Below, in pieces: positions 1-8,796 of a stretch of DNA of 64,000 bases. The notes beneath the pieces are model-generated. The model saw only the letters and a program-made list of their open reading frames with translations, searched no databases and was not told the origin of the DNA. A program made the position numbers and the translations under genes. This stretch comes from Bacillus fonticola (GTDB lineage Bacteria > Bacillota > Bacilli > Bacillales > JC228), in NCBI RefSeq assembly GCF_012955605.1, contig NZ_CP052135.1, positions 2,120,711-2,184,710 on the forward strand. Reading direction: 5' to 3'. How positions within the stretch are numbered: position 1 is the stretch's first letter; every line of letters starts with the position of its first letter.

Positions 1-210
1 TATAGGTTCCTCACGAATTATGCGCTGCATTTCATCACGATCTCGATATTTTGCATAATCATGAAAAATGGCTGCCATTTCAGCCTTTGCCATATCGACC
101 CCGTAGGCTTCTGCAAGTTCAAGAGAAGATTCCACAACACCTAGTGTATGCTCGTAGCGGGCTTGCGGGAGCACTTTTTTCACAACAGTGAGTGCTTTAG
201 CTCGTTCCAT
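1..210 (-). CDS. yqeK: HD-domain phosphohydrolase YqeK (5' part only)
   Basis: The gene runs off the left edge of the window, so only the first 70 codons are visible. The visible protein contains an HD-type metal site (FHDYAK near residue 49). In the YqeK family this belongs to a symmetrical Ap4A hydrolase that splits diadenosine tetraphosphate to ADP. The start at 210 follows a GGAGG-type ribosome binding site and lies inside the 3' end of nadD (14-nt overlap), so the two are translationally linked. The order nadD-yqeK is that of B. subtilis. The family is clear, but the remaining two thirds cannot be judged. Confidence 0.9.
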   Translation of the reverse strand, partial: MERAKALTVVKKVLPQARYEHTLGVVESSLELAEAYGVDMAKAEMAAIFHDYAKYRDRDEMQRIIREEPI

Positions 211-772
211 ATAGTCCCTCCTTCCGAATCCAATTCCATACATTATCCGGTACAAGATATCGAACATTTTCCCCGTTGTTCAATTTGCTTCGAATCATAG
301 AAGAAGAGACCGCCATGCTTGGCACTTCAACTTTTGTGAACTCGTACGGTGAATGAGTAGAATACCCTTCCCGCTCGACACCGATAAACTCTACTAGCTT
401 GACGAGTTCTTCAATACGATGCCATTTCGGCAAGTAAGCAATCATATCCCCACCTATAAGAAATGAAAATGAAGCATCAAGGTACATTTTTTTTAGCGAC
501 AACACCGTATCAACCGTGTATGATTTCCCCGAACGCTCAAGCTCGATCCCACAAAAGTGAAAAGATTCGTTCTCCTCACAAATGAGTTTGACCATTTGTG
601 ATCTTGCTTCGTCAGATACTGCGTTCGACTTGTTTTTATGTGGGGGAGTACTCGTTGGAATCCACCACACCTCATCCAACTGGCATCTTTTCAACACTTC
701 GTTCGCGATAATACAATGCCCAATGTGGGGAGGATCAAAGGTGCCTCCAAACAATCCGATGCGACGAGTCAT
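197..772 (-). CDS. nadD: Nicotinate-nucleotide adenylyltransferase
   Basis: This enzyme makes deamido-NAD from nicotinate mononucleotide and ATP, a required step of both de novo and salvage NAD synthesis. The 191-residue protein has the nucleotidyltransferase signature GGTFDPPHIGH at residues 9-19 and the C-terminal SSSMIR motif near residue 155. Its ATG overlaps the yhbY stop as ATGA, and its 3' end overlaps yqeK. No strong ribosome binding site precedes the ATG, which fits translational coupling. NadE, the next enzyme in the pathway, is at 59467-60204. Confidence 0.96.
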   Translation of the reverse strand: MTRRIGLFGGTFDPPHIGHCIIANEVLKRCQLDEVWWIPTSTPPHKNKSNAVSDEARSQMVKLICEENESFHFCGIELERSGKSYTVDTVLSLKKMYLDASFSFLIGGDMIAYLPKWHRIEELVKLVEFIGVEREGYSTHSPYEFTKVEVPSMAVSSSMIRSKLNNGENVRYLVPDNVWNWIRKEGLYGTS

Positions 773-1071
773 TGATGCTTTTTCGGTAGCTCAATTTTTT
801 TATTTTCTCTACTTTCTTTGTACAAAACGATTGTACTACCGATTACTTGAACTAGTTCAGCTCTAGCTCCTTTAGAAAGCTTTGCAGCGACCTCGTCTTT
901 ATCTTCCGCACAGTTTTGTAGTACGCTAACTTTCAATAGTTCTCGTGCTTCGAGAGCATCCCGTATTTGTTGAACTAGGTTCTCTCCAACACCTGCTTTT
1001 CCTACTTGGAAAATCGGTTGAATGTGGTGTGCTTTCGCGCGTAAAAAACGCTTTTGTTTGCCTGTTAACAT
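769..1071 (-). CDS. yhbY: YhbY-family RNA-binding protein (YqeI)
   Basis: This is a single CRM-domain protein of 100 residues. It starts with the typical MLTGKQKRFLRAKAH and has the GKAG turn of the RNA-binding loop near residue 26. Members associate with pre-50S ribosomal particles. The start at 1071 was chosen over an upstream in-frame methionine because AGGAGG lies 8 nt before it and the family begins exactly there. It overlaps the 3' end of aroE by 7 nt and the nadD start by 4 nt, inside the yqeG-yqeH-aroE-yhbY-nadD-yqeK operon. Confidence 0.94.
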   Translation of the reverse strand: MLTGKQKRFLRAKAHHIQPIFQVGKAGVGENLVQQIRDALEARELLKVSVLQNCAEDKDEVAAKLSKGARAELVQVIGSTIVLYKESRENKKIELPKKHQ

Positions 1072-1901
1072 GTTGCTGTCCCTCCTAACTGGTTCGTAAT
1101 CAATCTTTTCCATGCCTCAATAGGCGCATCCGCTTCAGTCCACAGAGAAAATGCTAAGCGCGCTTGATGAACAAACATTGGAATCCCGTTTTGTACGCAA
1201 CACCCTTGGTTTCTTGCTGCTGTTAAGAGCTTTGTTTCAAAAGGGGTGTAAATGATGTCTACAACGCACGATCCCTCTCGGAAGTGCGCTTCTATTGGAG
1301 ATACATTTATATGAGGATACATACCGACAGAAGTGGTTTGCACCACTAGATCATACATCGTGCAGTCAACGATTCCTTCTTCGTAAGCTAGTACTTCCCC
1401 ACTATGAGAAAATGGACTTTCCTGCAAAAGATTTTGGGCGTTACCTGCTGTTCGATTATAAACATCTACTTGGCGAATCCCCGCGTCATGGAGCGTGTAT
1501 AAAATAGCTTTCGCTGCACCGCCAGCCCCTATAATAAGCACCCGATCACCTGTATTGACTTTACGCACCTCTTCTAACCCCTTTAAAAAACCAACGCCAT
1601 CCGTGTTATACCCTACATATTCTTCCCTAACTTTCACAACCGTGTTCACAGCACCGATCGCTTCACATAATGGATCAAGACGATCTAGATGTTGCACGAT
1701 CGTTTGCTTATGTGGGATCGTCACATTCCACCCTTGAATGTCTAAAGTTCGACAGGCAGTCACAAAGGCCGCGAGTTGATCATTTTTTATATGAAATGGC
1801 TGATAGTGTGCCGCTATATCAAGCTCATCAAACGCATAGTTGTGCAAAAGAGGCGATAGGGAATGAGCAATCGGATCGCCAACAACTCCATATAACTTCA
1901 T
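1065..1901 (-). CDS. aroE: Shikimate dehydrogenase (NADP+)
   Basis: The enzyme reduces 3-dehydroshikimate to shikimate in aromatic amino acid synthesis. The N-terminal substrate-binding part shows the catalytic lysine in NVTIPHK (Lys65), and the Rossmann domain shows GAGGAAK near residue 126. At 278 residues it has the usual length. The ATG at 1901 is preceded by TAGGAGGGATGAGTA. It sits 12 nt downstream of yqeH and overlaps yhbY by 7 nt. The other aromatic gene in view is pheA at the far right end, in a separate unit. Confidence 0.96.
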   Translation of the reverse strand: MKLYGVVGDPIAHSLSPLLHNYAFDELDIAAHYQPFHIKNDQLAAFVTACRTLDIQGWNVTIPHKQTIVQHLDRLDPLCEAIGAVNTVVKVREEYVGYNTDGVGFLKGLEEVRKVNTGDRVLIIGAGGAAKAILYTLHDAGIRQVDVYNRTAGNAQNLLQESPFSHSGEVLAYEEGIVDCTMYDLVVQTTSVGMYPHINVSPIEAHFREGSCVVDIIYTPFETKLLTAARNQGCCVQNGIPMFVHQARLAFSLWTEADAPIEAWKRLITNQLGGTATC

Positions 1902-1913
1902 TACTCATCCCTC

Positions 1914-3005
1914 CTATAAAATAGCTTTGCGCACTAAACAGGTTACCCCTTTTGGTACGTATGCGCGCACACGGACACCTGGTGGAATTCGTACCCAACC
2001 AAGACCACTAAACACAATATCACACTCTTCGTTCTTACTAGACAATTCTTGTGCTGTTAAGGAAGGGAACGCTGCACTTCGATCCTTCGTTGGTGGCGTT
2101 AACATTTCACCAACGTGTTCTTCATAAAGAGTATCTGCCCGTTCTGTTTTTGTCCGGTGTATATACAAATCGTTTGCTACATACACAACAAATGAGGCGT
2201 GATCACCACTAAGAAAATCTAATCTGGCCAATCCGCCTAAAAATAACGTTTGTCCTTCGTCTAGCTGGTACACTTTTGGTTTAATTTCCTTTTTTGGTGT
2301 GATCGCTTTTAACTCGTCTGCTGTGAGTACATGCGCCATCTGATCGGCATTGACAATTCCAGGTGTATCATAAAGTGCTTGTCCGTCCTCAAGACCAATC
2401 TCAATAAGTCCAAGCGTCGTTCCTGGGATTTGTGATGTTGTGATAAGCTCCTTCTCCCCCATCGCTTCTTCTAATACTTTGTTGATAAAGGTAGATTTCC
2501 CTACATTGGTACAACCGACTATGTAAAGGTCCTCTCCTTCACGAAGGGCATCCAATCGCTGCATTGCCTCTTGAACACCTGTACCTTTTTGAGCACTTAC
2601 TAATAAAACATCTTGGACTGTTAATCCGAGTTGTTTTGCTTCGTATTTCATCCAATGAATCAATCGTTCATGAGAAGCAGATTTAGGCAATAAATCTACT
2701 TTATTCGCAATGAGAACACATGGATTACTACCGATCATTCTTTGTAATCCCGGCAAGAAACTCCCGTGAAAATCGAAAATGTCAACTACTTTCGCAAACA
2801 ATCCTTTACGTGAGCCAATTTCGTGAAGAAGCTCCAAGTAATCAGAGTCTGTCAACGATACAGAAGGCGTTTCATGGTAGTGTCGCAAACGAAAACAGCG
2901 CTGACAATAGGGGATATCCCTTGTGAGCGCTTGCTTTGGCGCAAAGCCTATTTTGTCTTGTTGCTCTGTTTGAATATCAATACCACAACCTGAACAAGTG
3001 ATCAT
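1914..3005 (-). CDS. yqeH: Circularly permuted ribosome-assembly GTPase YqeH
   Basis: YqeH is a GTPase needed for 30S subunit assembly. A zinc finger (C4, C7, C34, C37) leads the protein. The GTPase motifs occur in permuted order: NKVD comes before the P-loop GCTNVGKST, which is followed by DTPG. The start at 3005 (MITCSGCG) is favoured over an ATG five codons upstream because GGAGG lies 8 nt before it and the ATGA overlap with the yqeG stop is conserved. Length is 363 residues, close to the B. subtilis protein. Confidence 0.96.
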   Translation of the reverse strand: MITCSGCGIDIQTEQQDKIGFAPKQALTRDIPYCQRCFRLRHYHETPSVSLTDSDYLELLHEIGSRKGLFAKVVDIFDFHGSFLPGLQRMIGSNPCVLIANKVDLLPKSASHERLIHWMKYEAKQLGLTVQDVLLVSAQKGTGVQEAMQRLDALREGEDLYIVGCTNVGKSTFINKVLEEAMGEKELITTSQIPGTTLGLIEIGLEDGQALYDTPGIVNADQMAHVLTADELKAITPKKEIKPKVYQLDEGQTLFLGGLARLDFLSGDHASFVVYVANDLYIHRTKTERADTLYEEHVGEMLTPPTKDRSAAFPSLTAQELSSKNEECDIVFSGLGWVRIPPGVRVRAYVPKGVTCLVRKAIL

Positions 3006-3523
3006 ACCTGTTCCTCCCATTCTAACAACCCTTTTCTTTTAAAGTAGCGTAAAATTCTTCGCTCTAGCTTGCGATTGAAACGGGTCATCCATCCATCCGA
3101 GCTTGACACAGGAACGACTAAGATCGTGTAAAATCCTCCACGATTTCCACCTAGTACATCTGTAAGTACCTGATCGCCAATAACGACGGCTTCCTCTCGT
3201 TTTACACTCATTTGTTTGATTGCCTTTCGGAAGGCTTGACTAAATGGTTTTCGCGCTTGATGAATAAAAGGAATCCGCAATGGATCTGCAAAGTTACGCA
3301 CTCTTGTTTCATTATTATTAGAGACAACGGTGACAAGAATTCCTTCCGTTCGAAGCGCTTCGAACCAGCGAATTAAATTCGGAGTGGCAGTCGGACGATC
3401 CCACTCAATCAACGTATTGTCCAAATCAGTAATCACAGCTTTAATGCCACGCTCTTTTAACTTTGTTGGACTGATCTCGTATATACTTTTCACGTACTCG
3501 TTCGGCAAAAACTTTCTAAGCAC
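3002..3523 (-). CDS. yqeG: YqeG-family HAD phosphatase
   Basis: This is a 173-residue HAD-superfamily hydrolase with motif I DLDNT (Asp33 and Asp35), a motif II Ser/Asn (VVSNNNE) and motif III/IV GDQVLTDVLGGN. The family is related to phosphatidylglycerophosphate phosphatases, but the in vivo substrate in Bacillus is not settled. The start is GTG at 3523, preceded by AAAGGAGG at good spacing. It is the first gene of the operon reading left, and its stop overlaps the yqeH start. The DnaA-box cluster and sda lie upstream on the other side. Confidence 0.93.
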   Translation of the reverse strand: MLRKFLPNEYVKSIYEISPTKLKERGIKAVITDLDNTLIEWDRPTATPNLIRWFEALRTEGILVTVVSNNNETRVRNFADPLRIPFIHQARKPFSQAFRKAIKQMSVKREEAVVIGDQVLTDVLGGNRGGFYTILVVPVSSSDGWMTRFNRKLERRILRYFKRKGLLEWEEQV

Positions 3524-3779
3524 TAGTTTGTGCCTCCTTTATTCTTGTATAGCATCTTCTTTAAGGAATTTCTTTTACACTACACCGTTCTAGCAAGAAA
3601 ACTCCGTTTAAGGCGCGACATGATCCTGTGAGCGTGCATTTATCATACCGAAAAAACGTGTCTCTTTCAAAATATTTTCGAACCAGCTCAAACGAAACAC
3701 TGGAGATTAGATAACAAAACACGACAAATTGTGATGCGAAATAAAAATAATTCGACAAAATATCACCTATTTCAACAGC

Positions 3780-3879
3780 TGTGGATAACGTTACACACAC
3801 TATACACATTACTCACTCAACACTTCATCCTCTTTACACACAACATACCCACAACTTATCCACTGGCGCTTGTGGATAA
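3780..3879. promoter_or_regulatory. DnaA-box cluster upstream of sda and yqeG
   Basis: Two perfect DnaA boxes read TGTGGATAA at 3780-3788 and 3871-3879. One 8/9 box, TTATCCACT, is at 3856-3864. A TTATNCACA-like site is at 3800-3808 and two weaker matches (TTACACACA) are at 3791-3799 and 3834-3842. In B. subtilis a DnaA-box cluster in the yqeG-sda intergenic region ties sda transcription to DnaA activity. The same arrangement is seen here, about 115 nt upstream of sda. Confidence 0.88.
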
Positions 3880-3915
3880 TCAGAACGCTTGTTCTCTTAT
3901 AAATAATTTGGTAAA

Positions 3916-3943
3916 TTAACAGTACACCACCTACTAGTATATG
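3916..3943 (+). promoter_or_regulatory. Candidate sigma-A promoter of sda
   Basis: TTAACA at 3916-3921 and TATATG at 3938-3943 are separated by 16 nt, placing a start about 45 nt before the sda ATG. The -10 match is only moderate, and other A/T-rich hexamers lie nearby, so the exact element is uncertain. The position just downstream of the DnaA boxes fits DnaA control. Confidence 0.4.
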
Positions 3944-3993
3944 GTGATGTATAAAAAATAGAACGGCAAGTACCACGGAGGTGAGTGAGGAAG

Positions 3994-4134
3994 ATGCGTA
4001 GGCTGTCCGATGAACTACTAGTTGAATCTTATCAAAAAGCAAAAGAGCTAAAGCTAAGCCACGAATTTATTTGCCTCATTGAAAGCGAGCTCCAACGACG
4101 TTCGCTCATGCACAAAATGACGATTACCCCATAA
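3994..4134 (+). CDS. sda: Sporulation checkpoint protein Sda
   Basis: This 46-residue protein begins MRRLSDELLVESYQKA and ends with a short basic helix (ELQRRSLMHKM). That matches the helical-hairpin Sda family, which binds the sporulation histidine kinase KinA and blocks its autophosphorylation when replication is impaired. The ribosome binding site GGAGGTGA lies 9 nt upstream of the ATG. The gene is divergent from yqeG, as in B. subtilis, with DnaA boxes in between and a terminator directly after it. Confidence 0.93.
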   Translation: MRRLSDELLVESYQKAKELKLSHEFICLIESELQRRSLMHKMTITP

Positions 4135-4141
4135 CTTTTCT

Positions 4142-4171
4142 CCTCCATCGCAACCGGTGGAGGTTTTTTTT
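4142..4171 (+). terminator. Intrinsic terminator of sda
   Basis: An inverted repeat CCTCCA...TGGAGG with a short loop is followed by eight T residues on the plus strand, 8 nt after the sda stop codon. Confidence 0.9.
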
Positions 4172-4182
4172 GAAAAACACCT

Positions 4183-4217
4183 AAAAAAACCTGACAACAG
4201 AACAAATCGTTGTCAGG
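4183..4217 (-). terminator. Intrinsic terminator of pepF
   Basis: The 9-bp stem CCTGACAAC/GTTGTCAGG (4190-4198 and 4209-4217) is followed on the minus strand by seven T residues. It ends the leftward pepF transcript. Confidence 0.9.
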
Positions 4218-4241
4218 TTTTGCACTAACTAGAAATCACTC

Positions 4242-6035
4242 TTATTTTGTAAGTTCAAGAAACTCGTCAATATCAGCCACAATCGGTTTCAATGCATCCT
4301 CCCAGAAAGCGGGCGATGTTAAATCAACATGTAGATGCTTCTGAGCAAGATCTTCCACTGTCATGCTAGCTGTATCTTGTAATAAGGCCATGTAATCACT
4401 TTCAAAAGCTGTACCCTTTTCCAGAGCACGCCCATATATACCAAGTGAAAATAGGTACCCAAATGTGTACGGGAAGTTATAAAACGGGACTCCCGTAATA
4501 TAAAAGTGAAGTTTTGCCCCCCAAAACATTGGATGTACATCGCTCAAAGCTCCACAATATGCCTCGTTTTGGGCGTCTGTCATCAATTCCTTCAGACGAT
4601 CAACAGAGACTATCCCGTTTTTACGCTCCTCATAAAAACGCGTTTCAAAAAGGAAGCGTGCGTGAATGTTCATGAGCAACGCAACGGAACGCTGAATCTT
4701 GTCTTCTAATAATGCAATCTTTTCATCCTTAGATTGCGCATTGCGAACGGATGCATCACTCACGATCATTTCAGCAAAAGTCGAAGCAGTCTCTGCTACA
4801 TTCATCGCATACTGACGATTTAAAGGATGGATATCACGCATTGCATAGGAATGGAATGCATGACCAAGTTCATGAGCGAGCGTTGAAATATTCGATGGTG
4901 TTCCACTATACGTCATAAAAATACGCGATTGTCCATCCTCTGGAAAGCCTGTACAAAATCCTCCAGGACGTTTCCCTGCGCGGTCTTCTGCTTCAATCCA
5001 ACGATTTTCAAATGCGTTCTTCGTAAAAGCAGTGAGCTCTTCACCAAATTGTGCAAACTGCTCCAAAATAAACGCAGCACCTTCCGTGTAAGAACGCTTG
5101 GATCCTGTTGTCCCTATCGGCGCATCCATGTCGTACCATGAGAGCTGATCGACGCCTAGAAGTTGAGCTTTTCTTTCTAAAAATTCTACTAGCTTCGGTT
5201 TATGTTTCGTAATGGTCGACCACATTTGAGTCAACGTTTCTTCTTGCATACGGTTATAACGAAGAGGCTCGTGCAATACGTTGTCCCATCCCCTCGTTTC
5301 GTATGTACCTAACCGGAAACCAGCTAAATGGTTCAATGTTTTACCTAGGAGATCTGACTGCTCATCCCAGGCAGCTTCCCACTTTTCAAAAGCGTCTTTA
5401 CGTACAGAACGATCTGGATGTGAGAAAAGATTTGACGCTTGCCCAGCAGACAGCTTTTTCGTTTCACCGTCCACCTCTACTTCGATAGAAATACGTTTTA
5501 CAAGCTGATTATACAGTTGTCCCCATCCATGATAGCCATCGACAGCGAGCGTTTGCATAACTGCTTCCTCTTGTAGAGAGGCCTTCTCATTTGCCTTATC
5601 GCGGCGCTCATTTAATACGAAGGCCAATGCGGTAAGATCCTCTTGCCCTAACATTTGATTCCACAGTTCGTCATCAATCAACGCTAATGTCTGCTCAAAA
5701 TTACCTAACGCCTTTTGTAGCGTAGCCGAAATCCTCGTCATTCGTCCACGCCACTCGTTCGCCTTTGTATCATGGACATTTTGTGCCTCTAAGCAGCTAA
5801 CAAATGCTCCAGCTTGACGCATAGATTGACTTAATTCTGCAATCGTATGTAAGACGGGGTGAATAGAGGTTACCTCCTCAAGAGAAGTCGGTGCTTCCCA
5901 ATTGTTTATCACCGTTGTAAAGGATTCTACCCGTTCTTGGAGAGAAGTGATATACGTGGCAAACTCCTTCGATTCACTGCCCCCAGGAAAAAATACGTCC
6001 AAATCCCAAGTATCTTGATAAGTGGTTGTTGTCAT
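4242..6035 (-). CDS. pepF: M3-family oligoendopeptidase (PepF type)
   Basis: This is a cytosolic zinc metallopeptidase that cleaves oligopeptides. The 597-residue protein carries the HELGH zinc motif at residues 388-392 within the M3 catalytic domain, preceded by the PepF N-terminal domain. The ATG at 6035 was preferred over a GTG six codons upstream because GGGAG sits 8 nt before it, and the upstream GTG overlaps that site. It is a single-gene unit ended by its own terminator. Substrates are unknown; paralogues elsewhere in Bacillus have similar lengths. Confidence 0.93.
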   Translation of the reverse strand: MTTTTYQDTWDLDVFFPGGSESKEFATYITSLQERVESFTTVINNWEAPTSLEEVTSIHPVLHTIAELSQSMRQAGAFVSCLEAQNVHDTKANEWRGRMTRISATLQKALGNFEQTLALIDDELWNQMLGQEDLTALAFVLNERRDKANEKASLQEEAVMQTLAVDGYHGWGQLYNQLVKRISIEVEVDGETKKLSAGQASNLFSHPDRSVRKDAFEKWEAAWDEQSDLLGKTLNHLAGFRLGTYETRGWDNVLHEPLRYNRMQEETLTQMWSTITKHKPKLVEFLERKAQLLGVDQLSWYDMDAPIGTTGSKRSYTEGAAFILEQFAQFGEELTAFTKNAFENRWIEAEDRAGKRPGGFCTGFPEDGQSRIFMTYSGTPSNISTLAHELGHAFHSYAMRDIHPLNRQYAMNVAETASTFAEMIVSDASVRNAQSKDEKIALLEDKIQRSVALLMNIHARFLFETRFYEERKNGIVSVDRLKELMTDAQNEAYCGALSDVHPMFWGAKLHFYITGVPFYNFPYTFGYLFSLGIYGRALEKGTAFESDYMALLQDTASMTVEDLAQKHLHVDLTSPAFWEDALKPIVADIDEFLELTK

Positions 6036-6145
6036 TCTGTCATCTCCCTTCACCTACTATTATACATTATATTCAGTATTCACACACACTTTCGAACAAG
6101 ATGAAGGATGTAATGTTCTCAATGCGTCATCTCGCCTCTCGAAAT

Positions 6146-6169
6146 AAAAAACCCCTCCTATAGGAGAGG
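6146..6169 (-). terminator. Intrinsic terminator after the YjcZ-like gene
   Basis: A compact hairpin CCTCTCC-TATA-GGAGGGG read on the minus strand is followed by six T residues, 10 nt after the stop codon of the small gene at 6179-6319. Confidence 0.88.
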
Positions 6170-6178
6170 CCAATTCGA

Positions 6179-6319
6179 TTAGACATTTCCTTTGTACCAA
6201 AACCCAGCAAGTAATAGCAGCACTAAGAGCACAACGATTAATGCAAAATAAGCTCCGTATCCATACCCTCCACCATACGGACGATAAGGATATGGAGCAT
6301 AATAATAGCCTGGGTACAT
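6179..6319 (-). CDS. Small YjcZ-like sporulation membrane protein
   Basis: This 46-residue protein has a Tyr/Pro/Gly-rich head (residues 1-22), a single transmembrane helix rich in Leu and Val (about 24-40) and a short tail ending FWYKGNV. The GYGAYFALIVVLLVLLLLAG region resembles the YjcZ/SscA family of tiny proteins made in sporulating Bacillus cells. The ATG at 6319 is preceded by GGGAGGGG. The longer open frame upstream is rejected because it lacks a ribosome binding site and adds unrelated residues. The function of this copy is unknown. Confidence 0.75.
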   Translation of the reverse strand: MYPGYYYAPYPYRPYGGGYGYGAYFALIVVLLVLLLLAGFWYKGNV

Positions 6320-6586
6320 ATAAGTTCCCCTCCCATCGCCCTTTTTATATCGTATGACAAACCATGATCTTTGCACTGGGCCTTTGCCCTGTCTATGCCT
6401 AAAAAAAAGCGGGTTCTTCGCTATTCTCTACTAGACAACTCACAGTTCCACATACAAACACATAAACATATAGGAAATAACACCCGTCTGTACATGCCTG
6501 TTACGCACACATCTTCGTGTGATTCTGATCAACTGAAAGTCCTTCTAGGAAGGGATCTAACTACTACTTTACGAGGAGGAATGGAT

Positions 6587-6727
6587 ATGAAGGTCGTCGT
6601 ATTTTGTCAAGTTTGTCACGGACAAGGCGTGATCAAATTGTATGGGGTCCTAACAAAAAAATGTCCGAAATGTAAAGGAAAAGGAAGGCAAACGATTCGA
6701 ATCCGGGATGTCAAACAGTTACTGTAA
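6587..6727 (+). CDS. Small DnaJ-type zinc-finger protein
   Basis: This 46-residue protein has two CxxCxGxG motifs: CQVCHGQG (C7, C10) and CPKCKGKG (C26, C29). They would form one treble-type zinc site like those of DnaJ central domains. The tail is basic. AGGAGG lies 7 nt before the ATG at 6587; an ATG at 6581 is too close to it. Similar tiny proteins (the YuiA-like group, anti-TRAP) exist in Bacillus, but I cannot assign this one to either. The 200 nt upstream hold no other gene that I can see. Confidence 0.7.
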   Translation: MKVVVFCQVCHGQGVIKLYGVLTKKCPKCKGKGRQTIRIRDVKQLL

Positions 6728-6945
6728 TTACTTTGGCTCATTTTCTTATAAAAAATCTCCGTTAAAATAGACTACTCTCGTCTTATCCTCTTTACTACTT
6801 TTCATTAAAGCTGACTCATTTCTATGAATATGGGAAATTTTTGATTGGGGTAACCACAATTCGTGTCAATCTTATGAACAGAAAGCTGTTCCCCTTTTCA
6901 AAATCACTAAAAATTGGGTACGCTATTGTGTAAGGAGGCGTGAAT

Positions 6946-7965
6946 ATGACACAATTTCGCAAGCGTACTAGTGTGATTGGATTGGGCGTGATTCTCTTAT
7001 TAAGTGCTTGTTCAACAGAAGAGTTACCGAATGAAGAAGGACAAGCTAGCGACCCACAACTTGAAGAGAACGCTGCACCTGGTGAAGAGGCAGCATATAA
7101 AATATCCGCAGATGCAGAAACACCTATCGAGCATGTGCACGGGCTTGGATTTGATGGCGATACGGGCGAGCTTCTCTTTGCCACCCATGATGGTCTTCGT
7201 TTTTTCAATGATGGGGCATGGTATACAACAACAAGCAATCGTAATGATTATATGGGATTTCAAGCAACGTCAGAAGGATTTTATGCTAGTGGACACCCTG
7301 GCGAAGGAGCACAAGAAGGGCTGGTTAATCCACTTGGTCTCGTGAAAAGTACAGACCAGGGGGAAACGATCGAACCACTTAGCCTATTTGGTCAGGTAGA
7401 CTTTCATTATATGGCAGCCAGTTACGAAGGAAAAAGCGTATATGGGCTCATAACCGCAGAAGTAGAGGATGAAAGTGGAAACGTAATGACACCTGGTATT
7501 TACCGCACTTCTGACGAAGGAAACACATGGAATTCTCTTGCCCTTAAAGGGTTCAGTGCCAACAGCTTTGGCATGATGGCAACACATGCTACAGACGGGG
7601 AAAAGTTAGCTATTGCAACACAACAGGGGGCGTATTTCTCAAGCGATGGTGGAGATACCGTTTCTCGTATTACAAAAGACAGTGAAAAGATTACCGCCAT
7701 CGACTTTAAAGGAGAACAAATAATTTATGCGGCAGTAGATGGACAAGATATCGTCCTTCGTGTAATCAACACAGATGGATCTGATGTAAAAGAGCTCAAC
7801 AACCCTTACTTAGACTTTGAAAATGCCATTACTTATATAACAGTGAACCCTGAAAATGAGGAAGAAATTGCATTTACAACTCTTGATATAGACGGATATC
7901 TATCATCTGACGGTGGCCAATCATTTCAGCCTATACTTGACGAGGGGCAAATGCAAGGGGCATAA
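6946..7965 (+). CDS. Asp-box (BNR-like) beta-propeller lipoprotein
   Basis: This 339-residue protein starts with a lipoprotein signal peptide ending LLSAC (Cys about residue 23), followed by an acidic linker. The body carries repeated Asp-box turns: STDQGETI, TSDEGNTW, SSDGGDTV and SSDGGQSF. These mark blades of a sialidase/sortilin-like beta-propeller. The HVHGLGF opening resembles the Bacillus proteins labelled F510_1955 family. No catalytic residues can be assigned, so a hydrolase role is unproven. The ATG at 6946 follows TAAGGAGGCGTGAAT. It probably sits on the outer face of the membrane. Confidence 0.78.
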   Translation: MTQFRKRTSVIGLGVILLLSACSTEELPNEEGQASDPQLEENAAPGEEAAYKISADAETPIEHVHGLGFDGDTGELLFATHDGLRFFNDGAWYTTTSNRNDYMGFQATSEGFYASGHPGEGAQEGLVNPLGLVKSTDQGETIEPLSLFGQVDFHYMAASYEGKSVYGLITAEVEDESGNVMTPGIYRTSDEGNTWNSLALKGFSANSFGMMATHATDGEKLAIATQQGAYFSSDGGDTVSRITKDSEKITAIDFKGEQIIYAAVDGQDIVLRVINTDGSDVKELNNPYLDFENAITYITVNPENEEEIAFTTLDIDGYLSSDGGQSFQPILDEGQMQGA

Positions 7966-8025
7966 TACCAACTGAATATGCTGTGGATGTCAGTATAGTT
8001 CTCTACATATCTTTATTACATATGT

Positions 8026-8061
8026 ACACAAAAGGAGACCCCTATAGATCTCCTTTTGTGT
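8026..8061. terminator. Bidirectional terminator between lipoprotein gene and sigK
   Basis: A perfect 13-bp inverted repeat (ACACAAAAGGAGA at 8026-8038 and its complement at 8049-8061) with a 10-nt loop lies between two convergent genes. The A/T-rich outer arms give U-tracts in both directions. Confidence 0.85.
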
Positions 8062-8079
8062 TTCCATCTATTTGCACCC

Positions 8080-8796
8080 CTACCGATTCCCTTGCCTTTT
8101 CTCTTTTTCTTGTCGGTAAAACTCATGAAACATCTTCATCAATGCCCTTTTTTCAATACGCGATACATAGCTGCGGGAAATTCCTAATTCCTTGGCAAGT
8201 TCCCTTTGCGTCTTTTCCTTCTGCAAATCAAGCCCAAAGCGCCCTACGATTACTTCTTTCTCACGATCATCTAAAACGTTCACAAACTTTTTCAGCTTCT
8301 CAATTTCTAACCCCTTTTGAATCGTCTCGACAACATCTTCAGAGTCCGATTTTAAAACATCAATCAAGGAAATCTCGTTCCCTTCTTTATCCTGACCGAT
8401 TGGATCGTGAAGGGACACGTCTTTCTTCGTTTTTTTCAGCGCTCGTAAATGCATCAAAATTTCATTTTCTACACATCTAGCTGCGTACGTTGCGAGTTTT
8501 GTTCCTTTTCCTTCCGAGTAGCTTTCAATTGCTTTAATCAACCCAATTGTCCCAATGGAAATGAGATCTTCTGGATCCTCACCAGTATTTTCAAATTTCT
8601 TTGTAATGTGAGCGACAAGACGTAAGTTATGTTCAATGAGCATGTTGCGCGCGTGGGCGTCTCCTTCTGCCATTTCGCGTAAGTATCTTTTTTCCTCCTC
8701 GGGTGTGAGTGGTTGTGGAAACGCATTGTTTTTCACATACGAGACAAATAGAAGAAACTCTTTAACAAAAAACCCAATAGCCCCAATTAGTGACAT
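8080..8796 (-). CDS. sigK: Mother-cell sporulation sigma factor SigK (pro-form)
   Basis: SigK directs late mother-cell transcription (coat and maturation genes). The 238-residue product matches pro-sigma-K throughout. A hydrophobic pro-sequence (residues 1-19) ends FVS before [11 protein letters not shown], where SpoIVFB cleaves in B. subtilis. Region 2 ([18 protein letters not shown]) and region 4 ([20 protein letters not shown]) follow. The ATG at 8796 follows AGGAGGTGGGTTG. The reading frame is uninterrupted, so no skin-type element needs to be excised to make this gene. Confidence 0.97.
   Translation of the reverse strand: MSLIGAIGFFVKEFLLFVSYVKNNAFPQPLTPEEEKRYLREMAEGDAHARNMLIEHNLRLVAHITKKFENTGEDPEDLISIGTIGLIKAIESYSEGKGTKLATYAARCVENEILMHLRALKKTKKDVSLHDPIGQDKEGNEISLIDVLKSDSEDVVETIQKGLEIEKLKKFVNVLDDREKEVIVGRFGLDLQKEKTQRELAKELGISRSYVSRIEKRALMKMFHEFYRQEKEKRQGNR

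Noticed and set aside
3561..4042. Minus-strand ORFs of 82 and 77 codons between yqeG and sda
   Set aside because: They run through the DnaA-box cluster and antisense to sda without ribosome binding sites.
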